Notes: generated from the sequence alone by a model not told the origin. A DNA stretch of 40,106 nucleotides from Bacteroidetes bacterium 24-39-8 (GCA_002256765.1 NCHJ01000019.1:1-40106), one strand, 5' to 3'; numbered from the stretch's first letter, positions 1-9,300 are shown. Made by a program: numbers and translations.

Positions 1-129
1 GACCGCTCCAACAGTTTTAAACCTGTATGGTAAAAGAAAGCTTTTTTGCATTTTTTTCTTAAAATTAAGAAAGAATAAAATGTAAAGCTAACTTTACATT
101 GTTAAAATTTACTCTACCCGTCTTTAGTA
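1..129. other. Left-edge noncoding segment, possibly with the tail of a truncated gene
   Basis: No complete gene is visible. Reading from base 1, the plus strand is open for ten codons and stops with TAA at 31-33; a second frame stays open to 85. Either could be the 3' end of a gene lying outside the window, but the fragment is too short to identify. The rest is AT-rich and holds two perfect inverted repeats: an 8+2+8 one at 55-72 and a stronger one at 79-100. Confidence 0.3.
79..100 (-). terminator. Hairpin downstream of the GNAT gene, probable terminator
   Basis: The arms 79-87 and 92-100 form a perfect 9-bp stem with a 4-nt loop. Read on the minus strand, the hairpin lies 30 nt past the acetyltransferase stop codon and is followed by a T-rich stretch, as expected of an intrinsic terminator. 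It could also serve a plus-strand gene ending at the window edge. Confidence 0.5.
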
Positions 130-684
130 TTATTTCCTCCAATCCCAGAGGACTATATCCCAAGCTATACCACCATAACTAAGGGTATCAATGACTTGAA
201 AGCCGGTATTTTTGTGCGCTTTTAAGGAACGGGCATTGGCTTGTGCAACATCCGTTATACAAAATTCATATTCGGTTTCTAAGCACTCCCTAAAATGACC
301 ATAAAGTTGTTGCACCAATCCTTGACCGCGATAATCTTTTGAAACACAGAGTTGGCCAACTACAACATAGGAAGTATTGGCAAGTGTTTTTCCTTCAAAA
401 TCGGTTTGGTCAATGGTATTGAATAAGTCTGCTAGCAAATCGTGTTTATCTCTAACTGCCTTAGTTGCTACCAAAGCATAGCCTACTACTTTGTTGTCAT
501 CTTTGGCAATGATGCTAGGAGCAGCTTGGTGCATGGATTGCAGAAATTCCAAACTATACTCTGCCATTAGAAAACCCTGACTGGCTGCTTCATTTGCATC
601 AACATTCTTACGGAGATTCTCCGTTTGTAATGCTTGAATACCTCTTAGTTCTTGGATATCTGTAACCCTTGTAATTTGGACCAT
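130..684 (-). CDS. GNAT-family N-acetyltransferase
   Basis: A 184-residue protein with the GNAT acetyl-CoA-binding signature: a hydrophobic strand followed by RGQGL at residues 119-123, the R/Q-x-x-G-x-G/A pyrophosphate loop. After it come the usual helix and a C-terminal part resembling the 'N-x-x-A...N-T-G-F' motif (NARSLKAHKNTGF). Members transfer an acetyl group from acetyl-CoA to an amine; the acceptor here cannot be told. The frame extends 21 codons further upstream, but I place the start at the internal ATG (682-684) because that extension looks unrelated to the fold. Transcribed divergently from the histidine kinase at 838. Confidence 0.75.
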   Translation of the reverse strand: MVQITRVTDIQELRGIQALQTENLRKNVDANEAASQGFLMAEYSLEFLQSMHQAAPSIIAKDDNKVVGYALVATKAVRDKHDLLADLFNTIDQTDFEGKTLANTSYVVVGQLCVSKDYRGQGLVQQLYGHFRECLETEYEFCITDVAQANARSLKAHKNTGFQVIDTLSYGGIAWDIVLWDWRK

Positions 685-772
685 TTGATTTTTTTTGCCA
701 GAAATGCAATTGACTGGATCTTTTGAGAATGGATTAAAAATACGCAAAGCGGCTCTAAAAAAGCTTATTCCG

Positions 773-806
773 CTTCAAAATCAATCAGATAGACAAAATT
801 TTGAAG
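773..806. promoter_or_regulatory. Inverted repeat between divergent genes
   Basis: Perfect 9-bp arms (CTTCAAAAT at 773-781 and its complement at 798-806) are separated by 16 nt in the gap between the GNAT and histidine kinase genes. The right arm overlaps the candidate -33 element of the kinase promoter. It may be an operator for a dimeric regulator; the function is inferred from position only. Confidence 0.3.
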
Positions 807-834
807 GAATTTAATGGGCTAAGAATTACATTTG
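800..834 (+). promoter_or_regulatory. Candidate promoter of the TPR histidine kinase
   Basis: TTTG (800-803) and TACATTTG (827-834) match both halves of the Bacteroidota promoter consensus (TTTG / TAnnTTTG) with a 23-nt spacer, at the long end of the accepted range. The -7 box ends only 3 nt before the ATG at 838, so transcription would begin at or next to the start codon. Confidence 0.4.
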
Positions 835-837
835 GTT

Positions 838-3108
838 ATGCTGCAACGGTTTATCCCTAAAACACTGTTTTTGCTGCTTTTTACTTTGCCCTTTGTTGCT
901 CAGGCACAATTGAACAAAGAAATTGACAGTTTAAAAAATCTACTTAAAAATAGTAGACTAGATACTATTCAAGTAAATATCTTAAACAAGATAGCTTATA
1001 GGTATTCAACAACGGATTCAGTAAACACTTTTTCATATGCCAATCAGGCTACTGAAAAAGCCAAACTACTAAAATTCAAACCAGGTATTGCTGGCTCTTT
1101 AGATGTTAAGGGTAATTTCTTTTTGTACAAAACCAACCCTTTAAAAGCTTTACCCTTTTTTCAAGAGTCAATAGTAATCTGGACAGAACTCAAAGATGAA
1201 AACCAGCAAGGGCTAACTTATAGAAATATTGGGCAGGCCTATTTGCTTATGCAACAATACAGCAATGCCATTGCAGCTTTGGAAAAAGCAGAAAAGATAT
1301 TCCTGAAAACCAAAAATCAAAAAGGGCTATCTGCTACTTATCATGCTTTGGGATTAATGTATAATGAAAAAGGCGAAAAAGATATTGCCATTGATTATAT
1401 GGTCAAGTCTTTGAAAATTCAAGATGCAACTAAGGATAAAGACATTGCAGGCACCCTGAATAATTTGGGTAAACTTCATATGGATATCAAGAATTTTCCA
1501 GAAGCTATCAAGTACTATAACCTATGTATTGATAATGCCAGTAAAAACAATGACTATAGAAATATTGGGATTTCTCAAATTAACCTCACCAATGTTTATG
1601 TAAACCTTTTAGACTATCCAAAAGCTTTGGAATATTTAGAAAAAGCCAAAGCCAATTTTGAAAAATCAAATTTTAAAAGAGGGGTAGTTGTCTGCTATAA
1701 TAATCTGGGAGCCATTAATATTCGCTTGGAGCGATATGAAGATGCCATTCCCCATTTAAAAAAAGCGCTAGAAATTAGTCAGGAAAATCAATCCAAACAA
1801 GGTGTTGCATTGGTACAACAAAATATTGGCCACGCTTATACGCTATTAAAAAATTATCCAGACGCTTTAAACTGGATGGTGGACGCAGAAAAAACTGCTA
1901 TTCAATATGGGGCAGATCAATACACATTTGGCGAGATCTATAACCATAGAGCCATGCTAGATTCTGCCATGGGTAATTATCAAGGAGCTTTTAATTATAG
2001 GAGCAAGTACGTGGCTATTAATGATAAGTCCCTGAATGAACGTGTGACCCGCCAGGTAGCAGAAACACAAACCAAGTACGAGGTAGAGAAAAAAGAACTA
2101 CGCATCAGCTTATTAAACAAAACCGATAGTATTAAAAGTTTGCAAATTAGCAATCAGCAATTAGCCTTGTTAGATGCTGATTTACAAATTACGCAGGATA
2201 GTTTAGAGCTCAGAACAAAAAATGAAATCATTCTTCAAAATAGGTTAGACAGTACCCAAAAAGAAGAAAAAATCAGAACCCTTGATAACGAAAAACGTAT
2301 TCAATTATTAGTACTGAAAAATCAGGATCTAGCACTAACAAGACGAAACCAAACCATCATTGGTATTTCCATTCTAGCGGCCTTGCTATTGTTGAGTGGT
2401 TATTTATATTATAAACAAAGGGTAGCCAGACAGGAACAGCAATCACAGAAGGCATTAGCAGAACAACAAGAAAGGGCCACTGTTGCTATTATTGAAGCAG
2501 AAGAAAAAGAACGAAAAAGAATTGCCAGTGATTTACACGATGGTGTTGGACAATTAATGACTGCTGCCTGGATGAATTTGCAAGCCCTGGATGAAGAAAT
2601 GAAAGATATTCAATCACCCACTTATCCCATGTTTAACAAGACATTGGAATTGGTGAAAGAGAGCTGTAATGAAGTACGTCAAGTAAGTCATAATATGATG
2701 CCCAATGCCCTTTTAAGAAAAGGATTGGTGAATGCAGTTAGAGAATTCATCTCTCAACTTAATACTGGAAAATTGAGTATTCATTTGGCAACAGAAGAAT
2801 TGAAAAATCCATTGCCTTCTCACGTTGAAACCATTTTGTACCGAGTTATCCAAGAAAGTGTCAATAATGTGGTCAAACACGCACAAGCTAGTGTATTAGA
2901 CATTTCTATTAATCAGGATGGTGCTGGTATAGACGTAATGATTGAAGACAATGGAAAGGGATTTGACACAACTATTACAAGACCAACAGACGGCATTGGT
3001 TTGCAAAATATTAGTTCCAGAATCCAATACCTAAAAGGTACCGTAGAATGGGATTCTGCTCCTGGCAGGGGCACATTAGTAGCCATTCATATTCCATTTA
3101 ACGCCTAA
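838..3108 (+). CDS. TPR-containing sensor histidine kinase, NarL/DegS type (HisKA_3)
   Basis: A 756-residue kinase. An N-terminal signal peptide ends near the Gln-Ala-Gln at residues 22-24. Tetratricopeptide repeats (about residues 70-390) follow, then a coiled coil (about 400-500) and one membrane helix (about 506-526). The cytoplasmic part has a HisKA_3 dimerisation domain with the phospho-acceptor in DLHDGVGQ (His567) and a HATPase_c domain with N-box Asn676, DNGKGFD and GIGLQN motifs. The layout implies a periplasmic TPR sensor that signals by phosphorylating a LuxR/NarL-type regulator. No such regulator lies in this window. The frame opens at a TTG two codons earlier; the ATG at 838 is preferred because it begins a normal signal peptide. 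Confidence 0.9.
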   Translation: MLQRFIPKTLFLLLFTLPFVAQAQLNKEIDSLKNLLKNSRLDTIQVNILNKIAYRYSTTDSVNTFSYANQATEKAKLLKFKPGIAGSLDVKGNFFLYKTNPLKALPFFQESIVIWTELKDENQQGLTYRNIGQAYLLMQQYSNAIAALEKAEKIFLKTKNQKGLSATYHALGLMYNEKGEKDIAIDYMVKSLKIQDATKDKDIAGTLNNLGKLHMDIKNFPEAIKYYNLCIDNASKNNDYRNIGISQINLTNVYVNLLDYPKALEYLEKAKANFEKSNFKRGVVVCYNNLGAINIRLERYEDAIPHLKKALEISQENQSKQGVALVQQNIGHAYTLLKNYPDALNWMVDAEKTAIQYGADQYTFGEIYNHRAMLDSAMGNYQGAFNYRSKYVAINDKSLNERVTRQVAETQTKYEVEKKELRISLLNKTDSIKSLQISNQQLALLDADLQITQDSLELRTKNEIILQNRLDSTQKEEKIRTLDNEKRIQLLVLKNQDLALTRRNQTIIGISILAALLLLSGYLYYKQRVARQEQQSQKALAEQQERATVAIIEAEEKERKRIASDLHDGVGQLMTAAWMNLQALDEEMKDIQSPTYPMFNKTLELVKESCNEVRQVSHNMMPNALLRKGLVNAVREFISQLNTGKLSIHLATEELKNPLPSHVETILYRVIQESVNNVVKHAQASVLDISINQDGAGIDVMIEDNGKGFDTTITRPTDGIGLQNISSRIQYLKGTVEWDSAPGRGTLVAIHIPFNA

Positions 3109-3148
3109 GTTTTTATCAAATCATGAGATTTTAAAACTGACTTAAAGC

Positions 3149-3179
3149 TTTGGTTGTAGTTTTGAATTCCTAATCTTTG
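3149..3179 (+). promoter_or_regulatory. Candidate promoter of the ene-reductase gene
   Basis: TTTG (3149-3152), a 19-nt spacer, then AATCTTTG (3172-3179), one mismatch from TAnnTTTG. It lies 37 nt before the TTG start at 3217, which gives a leader of about 30 nt. Confidence 0.4.
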
Positions 3180-3216
3180 TGAACAGGAAATTCTCTAACC
3201 AATCAATTAAGGCAAA

Positions 3217-4284
3217 TTGACTTCAATACTATTTCAACCCCTAGCATTAAAATCTATCCAATTAAAAAATAGGATAGTGGTTTCTCCCATGTGTCAGTAT
3301 TCTGCTATTGAAGGTGTGGCCAATGATTGGCATTTGGTGCACTTAGGTAGCCGCGCTGTTGGTGGCGCTGGTTTAATTATTGCCGAAGCCTGCGCTGTTA
3401 CAGCAGAAGGCAGGATCACACCCAATGACCTTGGACTTTGGAATGATGAACAAATTCCTGCACTAAAAAGGATTACTGATTTTATTAAGGAACAAGGAAG
3501 TGTTGCTGGGATACAATTGGCACATGCTGGAAGAAAAGCCAGTTTTCCCCAGCCTTGGAGGGGCACGGCATTATTAACAAAAGACCAAGGCGGTTGGGAG
3601 CCAGTGGCACCAACAGCAATTGCCTTTAATGATAAATATGCGCAACCGCATGAATTAAGTACAGCTGAAATAGGCCTATTAATCCATCAATTTGCAGAGG
3701 CCGCATCTAGAGCCCATCAAGCTGGGTTTCAATTGATAGAACTACACGCTGCGCATGGATATTTGATCAACGAATTCCTATCGCCCTTAAGCAATCATAG
3801 AAAGGATGATTATGGCGGTTCCTTTGAAAACCGATGCAGGTTCCTGCTAGAGATTGTAAAAGCAGTAAAAGAAAAATGGCCAAGTAATCTGCCCTTATTT
3901 GTTCGCATTTCTGCTACCGAATGGGTAGAAGGAGGATGGACCATCAATGATAGTATTGCTTTAAGTAAGGAATTAAAAAATCTTGGTATTGACTTAATAG
4001 ATTGTTCTTCTGGGGGCAATGCCGCTAATGCAAAAATTGCTTTAACACCAGGCTACCAAGTGCCCTTGGCAAAAGCAGTTCGTGACGGAGCAGCTATCTT
4101 AACTGGTGCAGTTGGTTTAATTACCAATGCCAAACAAGCTCAAACTATTTTGGAGCAAGGTGAAGCGGATCTAATTTTCTTAGGAAGAGAATTGCTGCGC
4201 GATCCTTACTTTCCATTACACGCGGCCAAAGAATTGGGTGTAGAAATAGTATGGCCTGAGCAATACCAGCGCGCCAAAAAATAA
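3217..4284 (+). CDS. NADH:flavin oxidoreductase, Old Yellow Enzyme family (YqjM class)
   Basis: A 355-residue single-domain flavoprotein. It carries the hallmarks of the YqjM subclass of ene-reductases: Cys26 and Tyr28 in PMCQYSA near the flavin, HAGRKAS at 103-109, and the substrate-binding His pair in ELHAAHGY (His177, His180). Further matches are SPLSNHRKDDYGGSFENR and the C-terminal FLGRELLRDP. These FMN enzymes use NAD(P)H to reduce activated C=C bonds of enals, enones and electrophilic xenobiotics. The start must be TTG: an in-frame TAA at 3208-3210 precedes it, and the first downstream ATG (residue 25) would remove the first barrel strand. The gene appears monocistronic. Confidence 0.92.
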   Translation: MTSILFQPLALKSIQLKNRIVVSPMCQYSAIEGVANDWHLVHLGSRAVGGAGLIIAEACAVTAEGRITPNDLGLWNDEQIPALKRITDFIKEQGSVAGIQLAHAGRKASFPQPWRGTALLTKDQGGWEPVAPTAIAFNDKYAQPHELSTAEIGLLIHQFAEAASRAHQAGFQLIELHAAHGYLINEFLSPLSNHRKDDYGGSFENRCRFLLEIVKAVKEKWPSNLPLFVRISATEWVEGGWTINDSIALSKELKNLGIDLIDCSSGGNAANAKIALTPGYQVPLAKAVRDGAAILTGAVGLITNAKQAQTILEQGEADLIFLGRELLRDPYFPLHAAKELGVEIVWPEQYQRAKK

Positions 4285-4299
4285 CTACTGTAGAAATTA

Positions 4300-4920
4300 T
4301 TAGAGGTCTTTCACCCAAATCCTTACTTCTTGGGGGGATTTTTCTGTGCCTCCAAAATAAGGGAAAAGCTTATACCCTTCAATGGTTGGTAATGGACAGG
4401 TACGAGGGACCGTATCTTTTTTTTCTCCTACTGTAAATTCATATCCACCTTGTAAGATTTTAATACTGGCGGTATAGGTTTTACCAATAGTTACAGGTTG
4501 TAATTCCTTGAATAGTTGTGCTGAATCGTTATAATAATAAGCATAGATTCTCAAAGCCTTGTTTACATAAGCCCAGCCAATCCTAGCAGAATTAATATGG
4601 TGCGGTGGAATGGTATACTGGGTGGTAAAAGAAACCCCATCGGCAAAGCCATAGAGTTTGTTTACGTCTCCTTGGTTCATTGGGTCTCTAGTGGTATAAA
4701 TAGCAGAACTATCAAACTTGAATTTGAATTTCATTTCCGTAATGCCATTGAGCATGACAAATTTTAAAGAATCTACGGAATAGTCTCCTCCACTTGGAAT
4801 GGTATATTGTGTAAAACCAAACTCGGGTTTTTCATTGACTTCGCTGCTGCCTTCCTTAGTACAGGCATAAAAGCTAAGCGCTAACAATAAGGTTAATATG
4901 GTCCTTTTAGGATAAGTCAT
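4300..4920 (-). CDS. Hypothetical lipoprotein
   Basis: A 206-residue protein with a lipoprotein signal: basic start, Leu-rich core, then SFYAC with Cys20 as the probable lipidated residue. The mature part is acidic then beta-rich, with no motif I recognise. Lysine and aspartate soon after the Cys would suit an exported Bacteroidota lipoprotein. The frame extends three codons to a TTG, but ATG at 4918-4920 is the better start. It lies convergent to the ene-reductase with 15 bp between stops, and is transcribed away from the DUF6150 genes. Confidence 0.65.
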   Translation of the reverse strand: MTYPKRTILTLLLALSFYACTKEGSSEVNEKPEFGFTQYTIPSGGDYSVDSLKFVMLNGITEMKFKFKFDSSAIYTTRDPMNQGDVNKLYGFADGVSFTTQYTIPPHHINSARIGWAYVNKALRIYAYYYNDSAQLFKELQPVTIGKTYTASIKILQGGYEFTVGEKKDTVPRTCPLPTIEGYKLFPYFGGTEKSPQEVRIWVKDL

Positions 4921-5000
4921 GGGGTTCAAGATAAAGCTACAATGTTTTGTGTTATTTACGAAGTTTCAAGCTTTTTAGTTGCTCAATAACAATAATGATT

Positions 5001-5032
5001 TTTGGGTAATAAAATAAACCTTCCTACATTTG
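5001..5032 (+). promoter_or_regulatory. Promoter candidate upstream of the first DUF6150 gene
   Basis: TTTG (5001-5004), a 20-nt spacer and TACATTTG (5025-5032) match the Bacteroidota promoter consensus exactly. It is 228 nt from the next start codon (5260). A similar but degenerate block occurs at about 5696-5735, upstream of the paralogue. Confidence 0.55.
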
Positions 5033-5090
5033 AATCATCAAATAATTACTGATACAAAAGCATACTTCCCCTAGAAGTCTTTACCGCAAA

Positions 5091-5107
5091 ATGAATGTAA
5101 CATTCAT
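5091..5107. promoter_or_regulatory. 17-bp perfect palindrome in the DUF6150 leader
   Basis: ATGAATGT-A-ACATTCAT, arms 5091-5098 and 5100-5107. It sits about 60 nt downstream of the promoter match, so it could be an operator for a dimeric regulator or an RNA hairpin. The single-base centre is tight for an RNA loop, which slightly favours protein binding. Confidence 0.35.
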
Positions 5108-5259
5108 ACTTGCGCTTTCAAAGCATACTCCATCCTTCTTTTAAATGGATGGTTGGTTTTAACCCCTGAATTATCACAAATGCTGTAACTATTGCACAAG
5201 CACGGTTATGTCATGATGTACGCATGTTTTGAATGAATTATGAAAAGGGAAATTGATCT

Positions 5260-5646
5260 ATGAAAAATTGTAAGCATTTGACTGCCAATGTTTTTGAAAA
5301 ATTTTTGGTTAGTTTATTAGTTGTTTTATTCTTCAACCTGTATGGCAGTTCTCTATTAGCACAAATGGTTCATCCCATTGCTACTGGTGAACAAGCCAAG
5401 TTTACGGTGGCCATTGTGCCACATGAATCTTATGCAGATTTAAAAGTGTATAGAGCAGATTCTACAGATGAGCATCTGAAGAAAAACATAGGTTATTGGT
5501 TTATCACGGCTTCAAAAGACCCAAAAGCCATACCCATCAATTGGATTTCTGACCCCATTACCGCTGATTTAAAAATTGTGTTGGTCTCTTATCCAGAAAG
5601 GGCGGGCTGGATTAATAAATCCAAAAAATCATTGTTGAAACAATAA
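5260..5646 (+). CDS. DUF6150-like secreted small protein, copy 1
   Basis: A 128-residue protein with an N-terminal export signal ending near LLAQ (about residue 35) and a mature domain of about 93 residues. The mature part contains two related segments, ESYADLKVYRAD and DPITADLKIVLVSYPERAGW, the ADLKV...AGW pattern of the DUF6150 family as I recall it; no biochemical function is known to me. It is about 70% identical by eye to the next gene, so the pair arose by duplication. The ATG at 5260 gives a clean signal peptide. The gene is likely exported to the periplasm or cell surface. Confidence 0.7.
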   Translation: MKNCKHLTANVFEKFLVSLLVVLFFNLYGSSLLAQMVHPIATGEQAKFTVAIVPHESYADLKVYRADSTDEHLKKNIGYWFITASKDPKAIPINWISDPITADLKIVLVSYPERAGWINKSKKSLLKQ

Positions 5647-5975
5647 TCCCGGCCTGTTGTATTTGTGTATAGTTACCTGAAAGTTTAGGCATAAAATTTT
5701 TTTAATCCAGAAACTTCCCTACTTTTAAGTATCGATTACCGGTTTGTAATCTGTCTGTGTCTTTGCTAGATGCAATCATCCCCTTCAAGATATTTCTGTA
5801 ACACCCAATGACCCATGGTCAAATGTTTTGCATTTGATTGGCAGTACCAACTGTAGTTTTCTTTTTGTCAACCTATGGACAACCCCCGTTGAAATTTGTT
5901 GCTTAACCTTTTGGGTTAGCCCTGCTGTTTGTTGAATAAAGATTCATTTATGTCTTTAAATCAAAAAACAAACAG
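5647..5975. other. 329-bp intergenic region between the DUF6150 paralogues
   Basis: Length and layout mirror the region before copy 1. A T-run followed by TACTTTTA (5720-5727) resembles the copy-1 promoter block, including the similar flanks AAAC-TTCC-TAC and A-TATC. About 80 nt downstream are nested inverted repeats at 5805-5841. A 14-codon ORF (5770-5811) is present but unsupported. No other gene is seen. Confidence 0.45.
5805..5841. promoter_or_regulatory. Nested inverted repeats in the second DUF6150 leader
   Basis: Two overlapping dyads, TGACC-CAT-GGTCA (5809-5821) and CAAATG-N5-CATTTG (5820-5836), are enclosed by CCAAT (5805-5809) and ATTGG (5837-5841). The arrangement could fold as an RNA junction in the leader or bind a protein. 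Neither the fold nor a ligand is established. Confidence 0.3.
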
Positions 5976-6350
5976 ATGAAAAACCATTACTCCAAATTGC
6001 GCACAGTACTAAGTTTATTGGTCATTCTTATGACATTTCTTACTGCTCATCTTCAGGCCCAAGTAGTGCATCCGGTTGCTAGCAGAAATGAAGCTAAATT
6101 TACCGTAGCCATAGTTCCGCATGAATCTTATGCAGATTTGAAAGTATATAGAACAGATAGTCTCAATAGTAATGTGCTTAAAAATACGGGATATTGGATT
6201 ATTTCTGAATCGATGGATAAACAAACCGTTCCCATTTTCTGGTTATCAGATCCTATTACGGCAGACTTGAAAATAGTCTTAGTGAATTACCCAGAAAGGG
6301 CTGGTTGGATTAATAAGTCAAAGAGGTCTCTTTTAAAACCGCAAGGATAA
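5976..6350 (+). CDS. DUF6150-like secreted small protein, copy 2
   Basis: A 124-residue paralogue of the preceding gene. It has an export signal (cleavage likely after HLQA, about residue 28) and the same two ADLK-containing segments; the C-terminal YPERAGWINKSK stretch is unchanged. Differences concentrate in the middle (about residues 58-75). Only 28 bp separate it from the T9SS cargo gene, so it probably shares a transcript with the cargo and the PorP/SprF protein and may take part in the same surface system. That role is inferred from position. Confidence 0.7.
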   Translation: MKNHYSKLRTVLSLLVILMTFLTAHLQAQVVHPVASRNEAKFTVAIVPHESYADLKVYRTDSLNSNVLKNTGYWIISESMDKQTVPIFWLSDPITADLKIVLVNYPERAGWINKSKRSLLKPQG

Positions 6351-6378
6351 AGTTTCACTCAAGTATCCATTTTGGCTT

Positions 6379-9300
6379 ATGAAAAAAATCCTTAGCATAT
6401 TAGCGCTCTTATCAGTTTGTATGTTGGAACTGCAGGCACAGTGTCCACCCAACCTGGATTTTGAGTTTGGCAATTTCAACAATTGGGTGGCCAAGACGGG
6501 CAAATACACTGGAGGAAATATTACCAATTTGGTTACAGGTGTGTCTGCAGGAAGGCATACTATTATTAATGCCAGTTCCAAAGAACCATTGAATCCCACT
6601 AGTGACAAGGATTTTTTTGGAGACTTCCCCTTACTATGCCCCAATGGTAGTAAACAATCTGTGAAACTAGGTTCTGTTGAAATTAACTATATAGCAAGAA
6701 CACTTTCCTATACCATTAAAATACCAGCTAATGCCAATAATTATAGCATTACATATTGGTACGCAGTGGTATTTCAAGACCCTGGTCATCCGGTACAGGA
6801 TCAACCAAAATTCACCGCTAAACTATTAGACAAAAACAATATTGCTTTAAACTGTGCTAGTTATACATATGTGGCCACTTCAAATCTTCCGGGCTTTCAA
6901 CTTTCTCCCAAAAAATACAAGGGGGTATCAGTTTATTACAAGGGTTGGACTCCTGTAACTTTTGACTTATCAGGACGTGGTGGCCAAACTGTTACCCTAG
7001 AATTTACGGCAGAAGACTGTGGACAAGGCGGGCATTTTGGTTATGCTTATATTGATGTAAACAGCAGTTGTGGCAGTGCTGTATCAGGAACTTACTGTGC
7101 AGGCGCCAAAGACCTTCAATTAAATGGACCCTCCGGTTTTCAACAATATACTTGGACGGATTTAAAAACCAATCAAGTTGTGGGTAGTAGTCAAAATTTG
7201 ATTTTGTCTCCTGTGCCACCTATTGGTACAACCATGAAATTAGACCTAGTTCCTTATCCAGGATTTGGTTGTCCATATAGTTTACTCACGCCCATTGTTC
7301 CTACTAGTCTTCCAACTGTAACCGCTAATGGAGATAAGCTCATTTGTTTGGGAGGATCCGCAGACATCAGTTTCAATTTTACCGGCTCTCCTCCATGGAA
7401 TATGCAGTACACAGATGGAACTGTCACACAGCAAATTACCATCAACAGTAGTCCCTTTGTTTTAAATGTACAACCCGGCACCAGCACCAAATACACGGTA
7501 CTATCTGTCTCAGATGCCAGCTGTACCAATAGTAACCCAAATGCAGTTGCTAATATAACCGTTGTAAATAATGCTGCCTTATTTCAAGTAAGTGGTGGTG
7601 GCAATGATTGTATGAATGGAATTGGTAAACCCATTAACTTATCAGGATCTCAAATAGGTTTTAGTTACCAATTATTCCTTGACGGTATTCCAACAGGTAA
7701 CCCTTTGTTAGGAACAGGGACTAGCTTAAGTTTTGGGAACCAAAAAAAAGCGGGTATCTATAGTGTACAAGCTAGTATCAGTAGCAATGGTAGTTGTAAT
7801 ACTGCCATGACAGGATCAGCCATCATTAGCATTAATCCTATACCGTCTCCATTTACCATTACTGGTGGTGGTAGATTTTGTATGGGTGATGTTGGTCTAG
7901 AGATTGGCACCAATGGTTCTAACTTGAATACCAATTATATCTTATATAGAGACAATCAACCCATTTCTGATTCATTACCTGGCACGGGCACTGCAATCAG
8001 TTTTGGAAAACAATTGATAGAGGGTAGTTACCGAATAATTTCATTTGATAATAATGGATGCCAATTAATTGTACAAGACAGTGTAAACATTGTAGTAGAT
8101 AGTCTTCCAAAAGCATTTGAGGTAGTTGGTGGAGGTGGATTTTGTAGTGGCGGTGCAGGACTACCTATTACATTATCCGGATCAGTTACAGGATATCAAT
8201 ATCAATTATTCTTAGACGGCAAACCGCTTGATAATCCTTATCAAGGAAATGGAGACAGTATTCATTTTGGGAATAGAAATATTGCTGGAAACTATACTGT
8301 AATTGGAGCTAATAATAGCAATACAGGATGCAAACTAAATATGTTACAAACTGCTATTGTATCTATTTTCCAAAATCCCAATTTGCAAATTCAAAGTAAT
8401 GCCGGCACTTGTCAGGGCAATCAATTGGAATTACAAGGAACAGGCGCCTCTATTTACCAATGGGCTAATGCCGATAGTTTGTCAAAGATTGTAATTAGAC
8501 CAACCAAGGATACCGTTCTGCAGTTAAAAGGAATTGACGCAAATGGTTGTGTTGCAACTACCAGCAAAGCCATACAAGTATATGCCACCCCCACTGTGGC
8601 TATTTTTCCCAGAAAAGATGCAAGAATTTGCCAAGGCGATAGTCTTTCTTTTTCTTCATTAGCAAATGCTGGAAGCGGTAGTATTCAACAATATCAATGG
8701 TATCATAATGGCAATAAATTAGGAACTGATAGTGCAATAGTTACTAAATTATCTGGGGCATATTCATTGGAGATCATCAATAGTTTTGGATGTGTTAATA
8801 GGTCTCCAGAATCAAACGTAAGTCTGATTCCACAACCCACTGGGATTATTGAAACACCAACACTATCTACTATTTGTGAAAACGGATACAATACCATTGC
8901 AGCAACAACAGGATTAACTGGATACCAATGGTTGCTCAATGGTAAAGCTATTCCGGGGGCCAACAGTTATTTATTAAGAGCCACCCAAGAAGGCAAATAC
9001 ACCGTACTATTAAAAAATGAAATCTGCGTACAGCCGGCATCCAATACTATTGATCTAACCTTATTGAAAAGACCCCTAGTAAAATTTGCTGCAGCAGGTT
9101 TCTGTATTGACCAAGTAGCTTCCTTTACCAATCAAACTGATACTAGTAAAACAGGTCCTATTCAATGGCAGTGGCAGTTTGGAGATGGAACAACGGCCAA
9201 TAGTTATCAGGCTAATAATATCTATAGAAAACCTGGTAAATACAATGCCATACTTACAGCTATTCCAAGCGCATGCATTGACTTGACCAGTAGTAGTTCT

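Larger units (their letters stand above)
4921..5259. other. 339-bp intergenic region with promoter and two hairpins
   Basis: This gap separates the minus-strand lipoprotein from the first DUF6150 gene. It contains a good promoter match at 5001-5032, a perfect 8+1+8 palindrome at 5091-5107 and a 6-bp-arm hairpin at 5130-5152. If that promoter is used, the mRNA leader is roughly 220 nt. A 17-codon ORF (5091-5144) lies in the leader but has no independent support. No RNA family was recognised. Confidence 0.5.

Noticed and set aside
5091-5144. 17-codon ORF in the first DUF6150 leader, as a leader peptide; likewise 5770-5811 in the second
   Set aside because: The two mini-ORFs show no similarity to each other, have no ribosome-binding signal, and the first coincides with the palindrome.
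5647-5720. Terminator after the first DUF6150 gene (CCTGAAAGTTTAGG followed by a T-run)
   Set aside because: The stem is only a few imperfect base pairs, too weak to call.
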